A stretch of 19,733 nucleotides of DNA from Polyrhizophydium stewartii (GCA_027604665.1 JADGIZ010000201.1:1-19733); one strand, 5' to 3'. Positions 10,875-19,593 are shown, counted from the first letter of the stretch. The notes: generated by a model not told the origin, from the letters alone. Made by a program: numbers and translations.

Positions 10875-13800
10875 ATGGCGACCGCGCGGCAAGATGCAGC
10901 GGGCCTGCTTGCGCCAGCGTCCACACCCGCCGCAAGTGAGCCAGCGCATGCCATAGCACCCGCCGCCGCGTCAAGCCCGCGCACTCTGGCTGCCCGAGGC
11001 AGGCCGCCTCGCATGGTGCCAACGAGTCCGTCTCGTCCGTCTGGCGCGCATCCAAGTGCGTCAGAGCAACGGCCGCACCATCGCTCCCATCTTCCGCACT
11101 CGCTGCAGACCTCGCACGAGCATCCGCAGACGCCCGTCGAACGCATCCTGCTGGAACTGCAGGACTCGCGGCCGCACGCCCGCCTGGAAGCTATCCGCCG
11201 GCTGCTGCTGGCGCTCGATCCCCCGAGACCGGCGTCTCGAGCTTCCCAGCATCCGACGTCGCGGCTTCCGAAGCCGCAGGGGCCTTCGATGCGAGGCCCG
11301 CCCGCCGGACAGCACAAGAGTATGGACCGCGAGCAGGAGCCTGCGTGCATGGCACCGACATCATCCGAGATTGCACGTATCCTCGAGATGGTGCCGTACT
11401 GCATCCGGAGCGAGCACCCGGAGCTTGCGGCGGCGGCAATCGATCTTCTGCTGCTCGTCCTGTCTCTCGACTCGGATATCGCGCGCGAGGCTCCTGGCAG
11501 CGGCGGGCATATCGACGACCCAGACCGCATCACCGGCCTGTTCTTGGACCTGGTTCCTGTCCTGATTGCGGTCATTGGCGACCTTTCGCAAGCTCACCGA
11601 GACCGCATCGTGGCGCTGTTTGTCAAGCTCATGGCGAGCAGCGACTGCGCGCAGCAGTTAGTTGGATGCATTGTCCTTACGGGGCTCGGTAGCGACAGCT
11701 GGCGGACACGAATCGAGAGCATTCGCGTGATTGAGAAGCTGTTTAACAAGGACTCTGGCGGAATCAGCGTGCCTGATCTCGTCGCTGGACTCACTGCTCG
11801 CTTGCGCGACGTATCAGAGCTCGTTTCGGACGAAGCCGCACGCGCTCTGGCGCACGTCATGTCGGTCATTGGGGAAGACCAACTTCTCGCCACGGTTGCG
11901 GGGCTGCCGCGGATATCCAAACAGATATTTGCCCAGCACCGGGATGCCATTCAGCGGCACGCTCAGAACCAGAATCAGCACCGCCGTGAACCGCCTGGCC
12001 TTGCGGCGCCGAGCCATGCATCAACCACTCAGCCCTTTCTTACTTCACAGCTTGCTCCAGAAACGTCTTTTCCGGCGCAGCCGCTCGGTAGCGCTGCACA
12101 CTCGCCCGCGCCGGCTGGAGCGTCTTTGACCGAACCAACTGCATTTGGCTTTGCGCCGGCCGCCTCAACAGCACTACTGTGCTCCAAGGACGCCGACTGG
12201 AAGAGCCGTGCGGCAGCCATCGAGGCTGTCTATTCGGCAAGCTGTGCACTACAGCCAGCCGAGTTGATCCCACATCTTGCCAACTTTGTCGACTTTGCGA
12301 TACCGCTTCTCGAGGACAGTAACTTTAAGATCGCGCTGACGGCAATTCACATTGTTGGCCAGGTTGTCGCCTCGATCGGGCCAGATGTAAAACCTATCGC
12401 GCAGAAGCTTGTGATCGCCCTGTCCTCCAAGCTCTCGGACAGCAAGATTGCGATTCGCCAGTTGTGCGCACGCCTGCTCACCCAGATCATGCAAGCCACG
12501 TCGCCTCGCTTTGTGCACGAGCTGATGCTCGCGCACCTTAATAGCGACAATGCTCGCGTGCGCGAGGAGCTCATCAACGTGCTTTCGGCGTCGCTTCTTG
12601 TTTTTCCCAACCAGGACCTTGATTTGGAGTTTCTTGCGCCGCATCTCGTTGCTGCGCTGCGGGACGCGCGCGCCAAGGTCCGCTACGTCACCGTCGAGGC
12701 GTGCGCCATACTTGCGTGCCGTCTCACTGCGCCGCGTCTCATCGAGCGCCTGCGCACGAGCGGACTTGACTTTGAGACGGTCGAGCTGCTCCAGCTGAGA
12801 TTCGCGGACCCAGTGCTGCCACACCTCGCGCCGGATGGGTCGATCGAGCACATCATCTCGCGCTCGAGTTCTGGGACTCCCGGTGCTGCTGCGCCACATC
12901 CCACCGATTCACCAGCAGTGGGGGTGCCAAGCACACGATCATTTCCAGGACCTCATTCGGAGCTCACCCAATCTATCTCTTTCCGGAACGCTGCTCCTCC
13001 TGCCAGACCAATCCCTTTGCCTGCTCGGCAGCAAAGCCGTACCACTGAAACGCTGCTTCAAAAGGAAGCACTCCAGCTCGACTCGAGGCCATCCCAAACA
13101 TCCATCGGTCCATCGGCCGGTTTTGGTAACACGGGCGAAAATCGAAGCGCAGATACCCCGCTCGTCCAAGGTGTGGACTCAAACGATCTCACAACGCAAC
13201 GATCGGTCCTGCTTGTTTACATCGGTGCTGACTGAGTGCGCTCGGTGTCTGCCGCAGCTTTCCAAAAGCAGGTCGTCTACTCTGAGCGTGCTTCTCAGCA
13301 GGCGGGTGATCAAGAGAATATCCGGCAGAATGTGTCCCCTTCTGAGTTGCACGAAGATGCGTCAATTCTATCGGCGATTGACGATCTCATGAGCAAGGTG
13401 GCCTATCTTGAAGTCGGCGAAAAACCCCTTGGCCTTAGAGACCGCATCAGGGAACAGCCGCACCAGCCTCAGGCCGCATTCAACCCGGCAGCTGCCAACG
13501 CGCTGCCGATGCAAGTGTCAGTAAGCGCACCTCCAATCATGAGCGGGGTATTACCCATCCCGCCCGGCGCACCAGCGATCGAAGCCGCAGCCGGAAGCCC
13601 GGCGAAGGAGGGATTATCAGCGAGATCGACGCCCGAGGCCATGCCACAACCCCGCGCACAGCCAAGGGTTTCTGGCAAGACGGTGCCCAAAAAAGGCGAT
13701 GCGCCTGCAGCGAAGGTGCCTGCCCCGGCGCGGTTTGGCGAGAGCGATGTCAAGGCCCTGATGGAGCATCTACGATCAACGCAAGAGTGGAACGTGCTCA

Positions 13801-15537
13801 CAGACGCCATGACCGGCCTGCGCGAGAAGCTGCCCAACCATCCGGCCGTCTTCTCGGCGTTTGGGCATGAGCTCGCAATCCTGCTTGTGGCGAACGTTCA
13901 AAATCTGCGCACGACTGTCGCGCGACTGGCGATCCAGTGCCTGCGAGACCTGCTTCGGTACGCGGCCAAGTCGCTCGAGACCGACTTGGATCTGATTGTC
14001 TCGAGCCTGATGCGCAAGATTGGCGAGGGCAACGCGTTCATCATTGAGGAGATTGACCACACGCTCAATACCATCTGCGAGCAATACGCGCACACGCGCG
14101 TGCTTTCGACGTTTGTGTGCAGCGCAGACCACAAGAACCCGCTCGTGCGGCTCCGCGTTGCCGTTGTCATGGACCGCATCTTCTCGGGCCTGAGCCCGCA
14201 GCAGACATCGCGCCTGCTGCAGAGCATACGCGACACCGAGAAGCTCCTGCCTGCGCTCGTGCACTTTACGCGCGAAGGCCTCGCCGACACACGCAACGCG
14301 GCCAAGCACGCCGTGTTCATCCTGGCGCGCAACCCCGACTTTGAGCGCGTCTTGGTCAAGGTGCTCAACGCGAACCAGGCGTCCGAAATCCGCGAGTGCG
14401 TACGGTCGTACGTGCCCAAGCCCGAGGTCCTGCAGCTGCCCGCTGCAAAGGCGGCGGCAGGCGCATCACAACCCAAAGGCGCGTGGCGTCCCGGCAGCAG
14501 CCGACTTGGTGCGGTGGATTCACTGACATGGCCCGTGCGGCACCATCTCCGCAGGACGCGCCGCTGGTGCGCTGGCTGCCCCGCATGCCGCAGGCGGCCA
14601 CGATGCTGCTGGAGCGGCGGCGGCTGCAGGTGCAGGCCATCCGGTGGCGATCAAGACCAAGACTCAATCGTCGAACGAGCGGCGCGAGGACTCTGAGGAG
14701 CTGCAGGCGACCTTGCGAGACATGGCATCTGACGGCAAGCGAGCGCCTGCTTGCGTGAAGATGCGCGAGGCTTACGGGGTGCTGACCTCTGCTGCCGCAG
14801 ACTGGAGGGTGCGCTGCGTTGCAGTGGACAGCCTCGCGTCGTTTGTCAAGAGCCACCCCAAGATCCTGGCCGACCGGCCGCAGATGCAGCTCGTGTTTGA
14901 CGTGCTCACGGAGCGTTGCCACGACGGCAACAGCAAAGTCGGCGTCGCAGCGCTCAAGTCGCTCGGCGACATGATGCCTGTCCTCGGGGTGCGTCGCGAG
15001 GCCCGCCATCGGGGATTGTGCGCACAAACTGACCATTGCTGGCCTCAGGCGACGATCGACATGACCGTGCCGTCGCTGGTGCCTGTCGTCGCCAACCAGA
15101 TGGTCGCCTCGAACCCGCAGATCCGCGCGGCTGCATGCGGCGTCATGAACGAACTCGTCGAGACGGCCGACGCCACAGCTCTGATCCAGTCGCTGGCGAC
15201 CATCGCGAGCTACGGTACCAACGCCAAGGTCAAGTCGCTTGTGATTGAGACGCTGACGAGTGAGTGCGGGGCTGCGGTCGCACATGCGTGGTGCACAAGC
15301 ACGCCTGGGCGGATGCTGATGCGATACTTGGACGAAGCCGCGCTCGACCGCACGCATGCTGCCAAGTCGAGCCTGCTCACCAAGCACGTTGTCCCGTGCT
15401 GCGTCAAGCTCATGGCCGAGAACCGCGGCGAGATACGGCGTGCAAACCGCTCGCTGCTCCGGAAGCTGCAGGGGATTATGGGCGACGAGCTGCAGTCGAT
15501 CATTGGCGAGGACATGCTGATGCTCGGGACAGACTAA
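10875..15537 (+). CDS. TOG-array regulator of axonemal microtubules (TOGARAM/crescerin)
   Basis: Ciliary microtubule regulator; in animals and Tetrahymena the family controls axoneme growth and ciliary length through tubulin-binding TOG domains. Exons: 10875-13170, 13258-14508, 14555-14988, 15049-15259, 15338-15537, giving 1463 aa. Four HEAT-repeat TOG arrays occur in the family's two-plus-two layout: TOG1 about 86-355, TOG2 about 439-645 (starting DADWKSRAAAIEAV), a long Ser/Pro/Ala-rich linker, TOG3 about 930-1146 (QNLRTTVARLAIQCLRDL resembles TOGARAM TOG3) and TOG4 about 1230-1463. The third exon could start at 14594 instead of 14555; a 46-nt intron is short but has CACTGAC 28 nt before CCGCAG. 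Two later introns (14989-15048 and 15260-15337) have lengths divisible by 3, so the frame is open through them; GTGCGT and GTGAGT donors and the match to family length favour splicing. The N-terminal 80 residues are low complexity and the start is uncertain (10875 or 11013). Confidence 0.88.
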
Positions 15538-15548
15538 AAAAAAAAAAA
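15536..15548. repeat. A13 tract overlapping the TOGARAM stop codon
   Basis: The TOGARAM stop TAA (15535-15537) runs directly into a pure A tract ending at 15548. It sits in the 67-bp gap between two convergent stops. It could act in 3'-end formation, or be a genomic remnant of a polyadenylated tail, but nothing else supports retroposition, since the gene has introns. Confidence 0.75.
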
Positions 15549-15604
15549 GACGCACAGAGGCGCAGTGTGTATTGCGTTTGCGCCCCAGGACGGCGGCGGC
15601 CAGC

Positions 15605-16901
15605 TCAGCCGACGAGCTTGGAGAGATCATCCGGCGGCCACTTTGTCTGGGCAAAGGTCATGAGCCGCTTGATGCTTTGGATCCACTTGCGCTGTGTCTC
15701 GTCGTTGAGAGCGTGGGCAATCTGCGACGAGAAGATCTTCTCGCGCCCGCTGCGCTCGTGGATACCTGCACACGAGCGGGATCGGCGTCAGCGGCCGGCC
15801 GCGCGAGCAGAAGAATGCACGATGCACGATGCGGATGCGCCGACTCACCAACCATGGTGACGCCAATCGGCCACGGCGCGTTTCCAATGGCCATGCGCAC
15901 ATACGCATCGTTGGCGCGCGAGTACTCGCGCTGCTGCATGTTGTCGCAGATCTCGGTGATACGGGCGAGGATGTCGTCGGGCAGCTCGCGCTTCTTGAGC
16001 GACTTGAAAAAGGGCTTGAGATACTCGCCCGCTTGCGCCATCGTCACGGACTGCAGCTTGCCCTGCGTCGAGCGCTTTTCCTCGTCGGGGCGGGCCTCGA
16101 GCTCCTTTTCCCACTCGATGAGCAGCCGGCGGATGTAGACGGCAATGAGATTGCACGTCGTGTCCTTGTCTGTCTGCAGCAGCTTGAGCGAGATGACGCT
16201 CGTGTCGATGTCCTTGAACAGATCGGCCTTGTTCTTCTTTTCAAATTGCTTGTCCTGGGCGTCCGAGTCGCGGCCGCGCAGCAGGTTCTCGGCGAGGCCC
16301 TTGTCTGCTGCCTGCAGCAGGTCCTTGAAGTCGTTGCGCTGGCCCTCGCTGCGCTCCTCGGCGGATTCGACCCTGCGCAGGCGCGCGAGCCGCTGGTGGT
16401 TGGTCTCACCAAAGAGGCGGATCGGCTGGCCGCGCGCACGCAGCCGCTTGATGGTCTCTTCTTCGCCCAGATGCAGCAAGTGAACCATGGACTCGTCGAG
16501 CTCTGCATCGGGATCTGGGTTGGCGGCCTTGCCAGGCGATCCCTTACCCGCAGCGGCCGCGGGCTGGGCGGCGGTCGCTGCGCCCGACTCGGGCGATGCG
16601 CTGCGCGACGCCCGCGCCTCGGGCGTCGCTCTTGCAGCGTTTCCTGCGGCGGCAGCCGCTGCGGTGCTGGCGCCCGAGCCGTCGGCGGCCTTGCTTTCCT
16701 GCGACTTGAGCTTCTCGAGCTCGCTGCGCTTGATGTACTTTTTGGGCAGCGCCGCGGACGCGGACTCGAGCTGCTTGCGCTTGCGCTCCAGCTCGGCCTT
16801 TGGGCAGCACAAGCATGCGTCAGCACTCGCAGCGGCCGGCCGGATGGCGCACAGGCCGCGGCGGCGCACAGGCCGCGGCGCCGCACCTTGAGCAGGTCCA
16901 T
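15605..16901 (-). CDS. Pre-mRNA splicing factor Prp18 (PRPF18)
   Basis: Second-step spliceosome factor; with Slu7 it stabilises docking of the 3' splice site at the catalytic core. Exons in transcript order: 16901-16887, 16797-15849, 15765-15605, giving 374 aa (human 342). The first exon encodes only MDLLK, matching the MDILK start of human PRPF18. An N-terminal basic helix is followed by an Ala/Ser-rich insert (about 36-100), longer than in human, then the short SFM motif shared with Prp4 ([17 protein letters not shown], about 121-137) and the helical Prp18 domain (about 200-374). The near-invariant loop segment is intact: [20 protein letters not shown] continuing to PIGVTMVG (about 295-322). 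The second intron starts GTGAGT within the codon after TMV. The gene diverges from BUD31, another spliceosome gene, across 115 bp, and its stop is 67 bp from the TOGARAM stop. Confidence 0.95.
16846..16879. repeat. 17-bp tandem duplication in PRP18 intron 1
   Basis: Two perfect adjacent copies of GGCGCACAGGCCGCGGC (16846-16862 and 16863-16879) inside the 89-nt first intron of PRP18, close to its donor. It is non-coding and recent enough to be identical. Confidence 0.85.
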
Positions 16902-17016
16902 GTCCGCAGAAGGCGGCAGAAACCGCGACACGCGCTCTGAGCCTGCTGTCATGCGCGGCGTGATTTCACGGGCTTGTTTGGGCACCGCTGCGAGACCGCT
17001 CCCGGCCGACACCCAC
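16902..17016. promoter_or_regulatory. Shared divergent promoter, PRP18 / BUD31
   Basis: 115 bp between the start codons of two spliceosome genes. There is no TATA box and no motif I can name. Shared position suggests shared regulation; this is inference from layout. Confidence 0.6.
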
Positions 17017-17733
17017 ATGCCGCGCGTGCGAACATCGTCCAAGAAGCCGCCGCCCGAGGGCTGGGACCTCATTGAGCCGACGCTGACGGAGCTCGGCCGC
17101 AAAATGCGCGAAGGTGCGGCGCCCCGCGCGTGGGCCATGTGCCGCGCCTGCCGCCCTCGGCGCAGCGGGCTCTCTGCCCCACCCCCTGCTCTGCTGACAG
17201 TGCGCTGCCGGTGCGCTGCCGGTGCGCTGCCGGCGCCCATGGCAGCCGAGAACGAGCCGACCGAGGCCAAGCGCAAGGTCGAGACATCGTGGCCGATCAT
17301 GCGGCTGCACCACCAGCGCTCGCGGTACATCTACGACATCTTCTTTCGCCGCAAGGCCATTTCCCGCGACCTGTACAACTACTGCATCAAGGAGGGCTAT
17401 GCGGACGCTGCCCTGATCGCCAAGTGGAAAAAGGTTGGCTCGCAAAACGGGCGTCGGCGCCGCCGGGCATCGAGCGGGCCGGCTGCATGGGCTGACCAGG
17501 CACCCGACAGCCGGGATACGAGAAGCTGTGCTGCCTGCGGTGCATGCAGCCCAAGGACACCAACTTTGGCACAACGTGCATCTGCCGCGTGCCCAAGCAG
17601 CAGCTGGACGACAACAAGATTATCGAATGCGTGCATTGCGGGCAAGTCCACCTGCGCTGCATCGCGCCTCGCTGCATTGCACCGCGGCTGATCTGCTTCG
17701 CGCAGGTGCCGTGGCTGCGCATCTGGAAGTTGA
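17017..17733 (+). CDS. Spliceosome protein Bud31 (G10 family)
   Basis: Small zinc-binding protein of the activated spliceosome. Exons: 17017-17113, 17246-17433, 17511-17641, 17706-17733, giving 147 aa (human 144). The protein starts [20 protein letters not shown] and keeps the family core: [29 protein letters not shown] and [10 protein letters not shown]. Zinc-ligand cysteines are present at C102, C103, C106, C118, C120, C135, C138, C140 and C143. The ending CVHCGCRGC is reached only through a GC-AG intron (17642-17705, donor GCAAGT); without splicing the reading frame would run into unrelated sequence. The first intron holds an 11-bp tandem repeat. The stop codon is 32 bp from the stop of the opposing YjbQ-family gene. 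Confidence 0.96.
17200..17232. repeat. 11-bp tandem repeat, three copies, in BUD31 intron 1
   Basis: GTGCGCTGCCG is repeated three times without change (17200-17210, 17211-17221, 17222-17232), immediately after a CTGAC branch-like motif and just before the acceptor at 17245. Each copy contains GTGCGC, which resembles the common donor of this genome. Confidence 0.88.
17642..17705 (+). other. GC-AG intron 3 of BUD31
   Basis: A 64-nt intron with donor GG|GCAAGT and acceptor GCGCAG|G. The protein on both sides is nearly invariant in the family (CVHCG then CRGC), so the boundary is well fixed and no GT alternative gives this peptide. GCAAGT is the strong consensus known for GC donors. Confidence 0.9.
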
Positions 17734-17765
17734 ATGGTTGTTGCAAACGGAAAGATACTCGGGCA
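17734..17765. other. 32-bp gap between convergent stop codons, BUD31 / YjbQ family
   Basis: Too short for two separate 3' UTRs, so the two transcripts almost certainly overlap in antisense. I see no AATAAA in the gap. Confidence 0.7.
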
Positions 17766-18602
17766 TCACTCTCCCTGGATGGTGATGACAACGCGGCGCG
17801 AGCCGCCGCTGTTGCGGTGCTCGCACAGCCAGATCCCCTGCCACGTGCTGGATGCTCGGCGGCTTCAGCATCTCCGGCTGCATCTCGGTGCGGCCGGCGC
17901 GCGAGACGCACCCGAGGTTGAGACGCCCGTTTGTGATGGGGATCGTCAGCGAGCACCCGACGAGCGTCGACTTGACGTGGCCGGGCTGCAGGCGGCGGCG
18001 AAGGCGGCTGGTCAGCGCAGGGCGGCTCTCTGGCGCAGGATCGCTCTCGCGCGGATCTTGCCATGTCGTCCGGCCCCTCGTCCGTGTGCACATACGGCGC
18101 GTTCTCGGGCGCGAGGCGGTTGAGCGACATCTCCATGTCCTTTCTGACGTCCGGATCGCAGTTCTGGCACCCTGGGCGTGAGCAGCGGCAGGCGCACCGG
18201 CGATTGTGGCTCGATGCGGCTCGATGCGGCTCGATGTGCACGCCCACCTCGTTGATGGTCAGGGACGCCGATGTGTGCTGGAGAAAGATGTTTGCAAGGC
18301 CGACCTTGACGGACGGCAGCTTTGCCATGGCGCTGGCAGGAGGTCAGCGGGACGACGAGGGTGCCGCGCCAGGCGCATGCAGCCGTCCGGCCACGAACCG
18401 CTCAATCTCGTCGCTGGGGCGGCGGGAAGCGGGTCAGCATCAACGGGAGGCGCCGGCGCGGGCAGCTGGCGGTCGCACGTCACGAGATGACATCCGCGCT
18501 TGCGCGGGCTGAGGCTCACAGTCTGGCGCGGGCGGCGCTGTCAGCGGTCGGCGTGGCACCTGCGCGGTGCGGCGCGGGACGCACCGTCTGCTGCCACACC
18601 AT
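17766..18602 (-). CDS. YjbQ/UPF0047 family protein
   Basis: Small single-domain enzyme family; the E. coli member has been reported to have thiamine-phosphate-synthase-like activity, but the physiological substrate is uncertain. Exons in transcript order: 18602-18585, 18522-18479, 18413-18395, 18319-18248, 18163-18062, 17985-17912, 17847-17766, giving 136 aa, the normal family length. Signatures are [28 protein letters not shown] (H42 in the conserved QHTSAS), EGPDDM, the [14 protein letters not shown] loop and [11 protein letters not shown] (H120), ending ITIQGE. Seven exons for 411 coding bases include two tiny ones (18 and 19 nt). The fifth intron uses a GC donor. The third junction (TTC|GTGGCC to AAG|CTG) is in frame and canonical but leaves about three residues fewer than usual before LPSVKVG, so that splice may be misplaced. 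The start MVWQQT aligns with MWYQKT of E. coli YjbQ. Confidence 0.9.
17986..18061 (-). other. GC-AG intron 5 of the YjbQ-family gene
   Basis: A 76-nt minus-strand intron with donor ATG|GCAAGA and acceptor CTGCAG|CCC. It joins EGPDDM to PGHVKS, where the family has an uninterrupted GPDDMP(A/S)H. The intron contains CTGACC about 28 nt before the acceptor. No GT occurs at or near the required donor position. Confidence 0.85.
18208..18236. repeat. 10-bp tandem repeat, about three copies, in YjbQ intron 4
   Basis: GGCTCGATGC is repeated at 18208-18217 and 18218-18227, with a third copy, changed at its last base, from 18228. It lies wholly within the 84-nt intron 18164-18247. Confidence 0.85.
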
Positions 18603-18661
18603 GCCGGGCGTCGGGCCGGTGGTCGCCGGAAAGTTTGGGATTCGGGTTTTTTGCAGACGCG
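18603..18661. promoter_or_regulatory. Very short divergent promoter, YjbQ family / MAPR-like
   Basis: Only 59 bp separate the two start codons. A T-tract followed by GCAG (about 18647-18656) lies just before the plus-strand ATG. Transcription of at least one gene probably begins inside the neighbour's first exon or intron, or the 5' UTRs are extremely short. Confidence 0.6.
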
Positions 18662-19593
18662 ATGACATCCGAGACCAAGCCCAAGTCGGCGGCCGGCCAG
18701 TCCCGCGGCTCGTGCTGCTCGGCGCTGCTCAGGCTGGCGGCGGTGCTCGTGTTTGGGCTGCTCGCCGCGGTGTCGGTCTCGTACATTGTCACGGACACGT
18801 ACGACTTCAACGGCCTGTCGTTCACGGCCCGCAAGCTCATCCACCAGCACGTTCCGGTGCGCGCATGCGGGCGTCAGCATGGCTCGCGGCTCGGAGGAGG
18901 GATCCAGCGCAGGCGGCGGGTGCAGGCGGGCGTGCGGGCGGCGGTGTGCTGACGCATCGAGCGCGCAGGGCCAGGAGCTGGTCCTGACGCCGGAGCAGCT
19001 CGCGCAGTACGACGGCAGCGACCCCAACAAGCCCATTTACCTCGGCATCAAGTGCGCACGGCGCCGGCGAGGGGCGGTGGCGAGGCGGGCAGATGCTGAC
19101 GCCTGCTGACGCCTGCGGGTGCTTGCGGGTGCTTGCCGACGCTGTTGTGCGCAGCGGCGTCGTCTATGATGTGTCAGCCGGCCCCGGCTACTACGGCAAG
19201 GTGGGTCGAGCCGGCCCGGCTCGTCTCCCCGTGGACGGACCGAGCCGCTGACGCCAACGTCGGCCGACCTTGTCCACGGCGAGCAGGGAGGCAGCTACAA
19301 CTTCTTTGCGGGCAAGGACGCCGCGCGGGCGTACATCACGGGCTGCTTCGACAAGGACCTGACGCACGACCTGCGCGGCCTCAACGAGGCGCAGATCAGG
19401 GTGCGCTGCCGGCGGGATCCCGCGCGGCGCTGGTGCCTGGCGGGGCTGACCGTCCTGCGTGCAACGGCGTGCGCAGAGCCTGTCGACATGGACCGACTTT
19501 TACGAGAACCACAAAAAGTACTTTCGTGTTGGACGGGTGGTGCACCCGCCCATCGACCCGTCGTCGCCCGTGCCCGAGCCATGCGAGGCGTGA
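18662..19593 (+). CDS. Neudesin/MAPR-type cytochrome b5-like heme-binding membrane protein
   Basis: Membrane-associated progesterone receptor family; related proteins (PGRMC1, yeast Dap1, neudesin) bind heme and support sterol-synthesis cytochromes P450 or act as secreted factors. Exons: 18662-18856, 18969-19051, 19155-19200, 19287-19400, 19477-19593, giving 184 aa. A short basic N terminus is followed by one hydrophobic segment (about 20-42), which suggests a signal anchor, then a cytochrome b5-like domain (about 70-165) starting LTPEQLAQYDG with INGVVYDVSAG. Y112 in GGSYNFFAGKDAAR aligns with the heme-ligand Tyr of PGRMC1 (PYGVFAGRDASR). The C-terminal part TDFYENHKKYFRVGRV and HPPIDPSSPVPEP resembles fungal homologues as I recall them. 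The four introns are all phase-consistent. I cannot tell which of the MAPR subgroups it belongs to functionally. Confidence 0.9.
19094..19133. repeat. Four consecutive 10-bp units in MAPR-like intron 2
   Basis: TGCTGACGCC occurs twice (19094-19113), followed at once by TGCGGGTGCT twice (19114-19133). The first unit contains CTGAC, the branch-point-like motif of this genome, so the duplication doubles the candidate branch site. It is inside the 103-nt intron 19052-19154. Confidence 0.85.

Noticed and set aside
9369..13235. A single 1288-codon gene spanning RRP6 and TOGARAM
   Set aside because: The last RRP6 intron has a GTGAGC donor, CACTAAC branch point and GCAG acceptor leading to a typical basic Rrp6 C terminus, so two genes are the better model. 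The possible fusion is kept as a finding.
14365..15654. 429-codon minus-strand open frame antisense to TOGARAM TOG4
   Set aside because: It has no recognisable domain and lies opposite a conserved TOG array.
15829..17691. 620-codon plus-strand open frame over PRP18 and BUD31
   Set aside because: Its first two thirds are antisense to PRP18; only the segments corresponding to BUD31 exons 1 and 2 are real.
18440..19036. 198-codon minus-strand open frame over the YjbQ/MAPR divergent region
   Set aside because: It covers MAPR exons antisense and is incompatible with the YjbQ exon frames except by chance.
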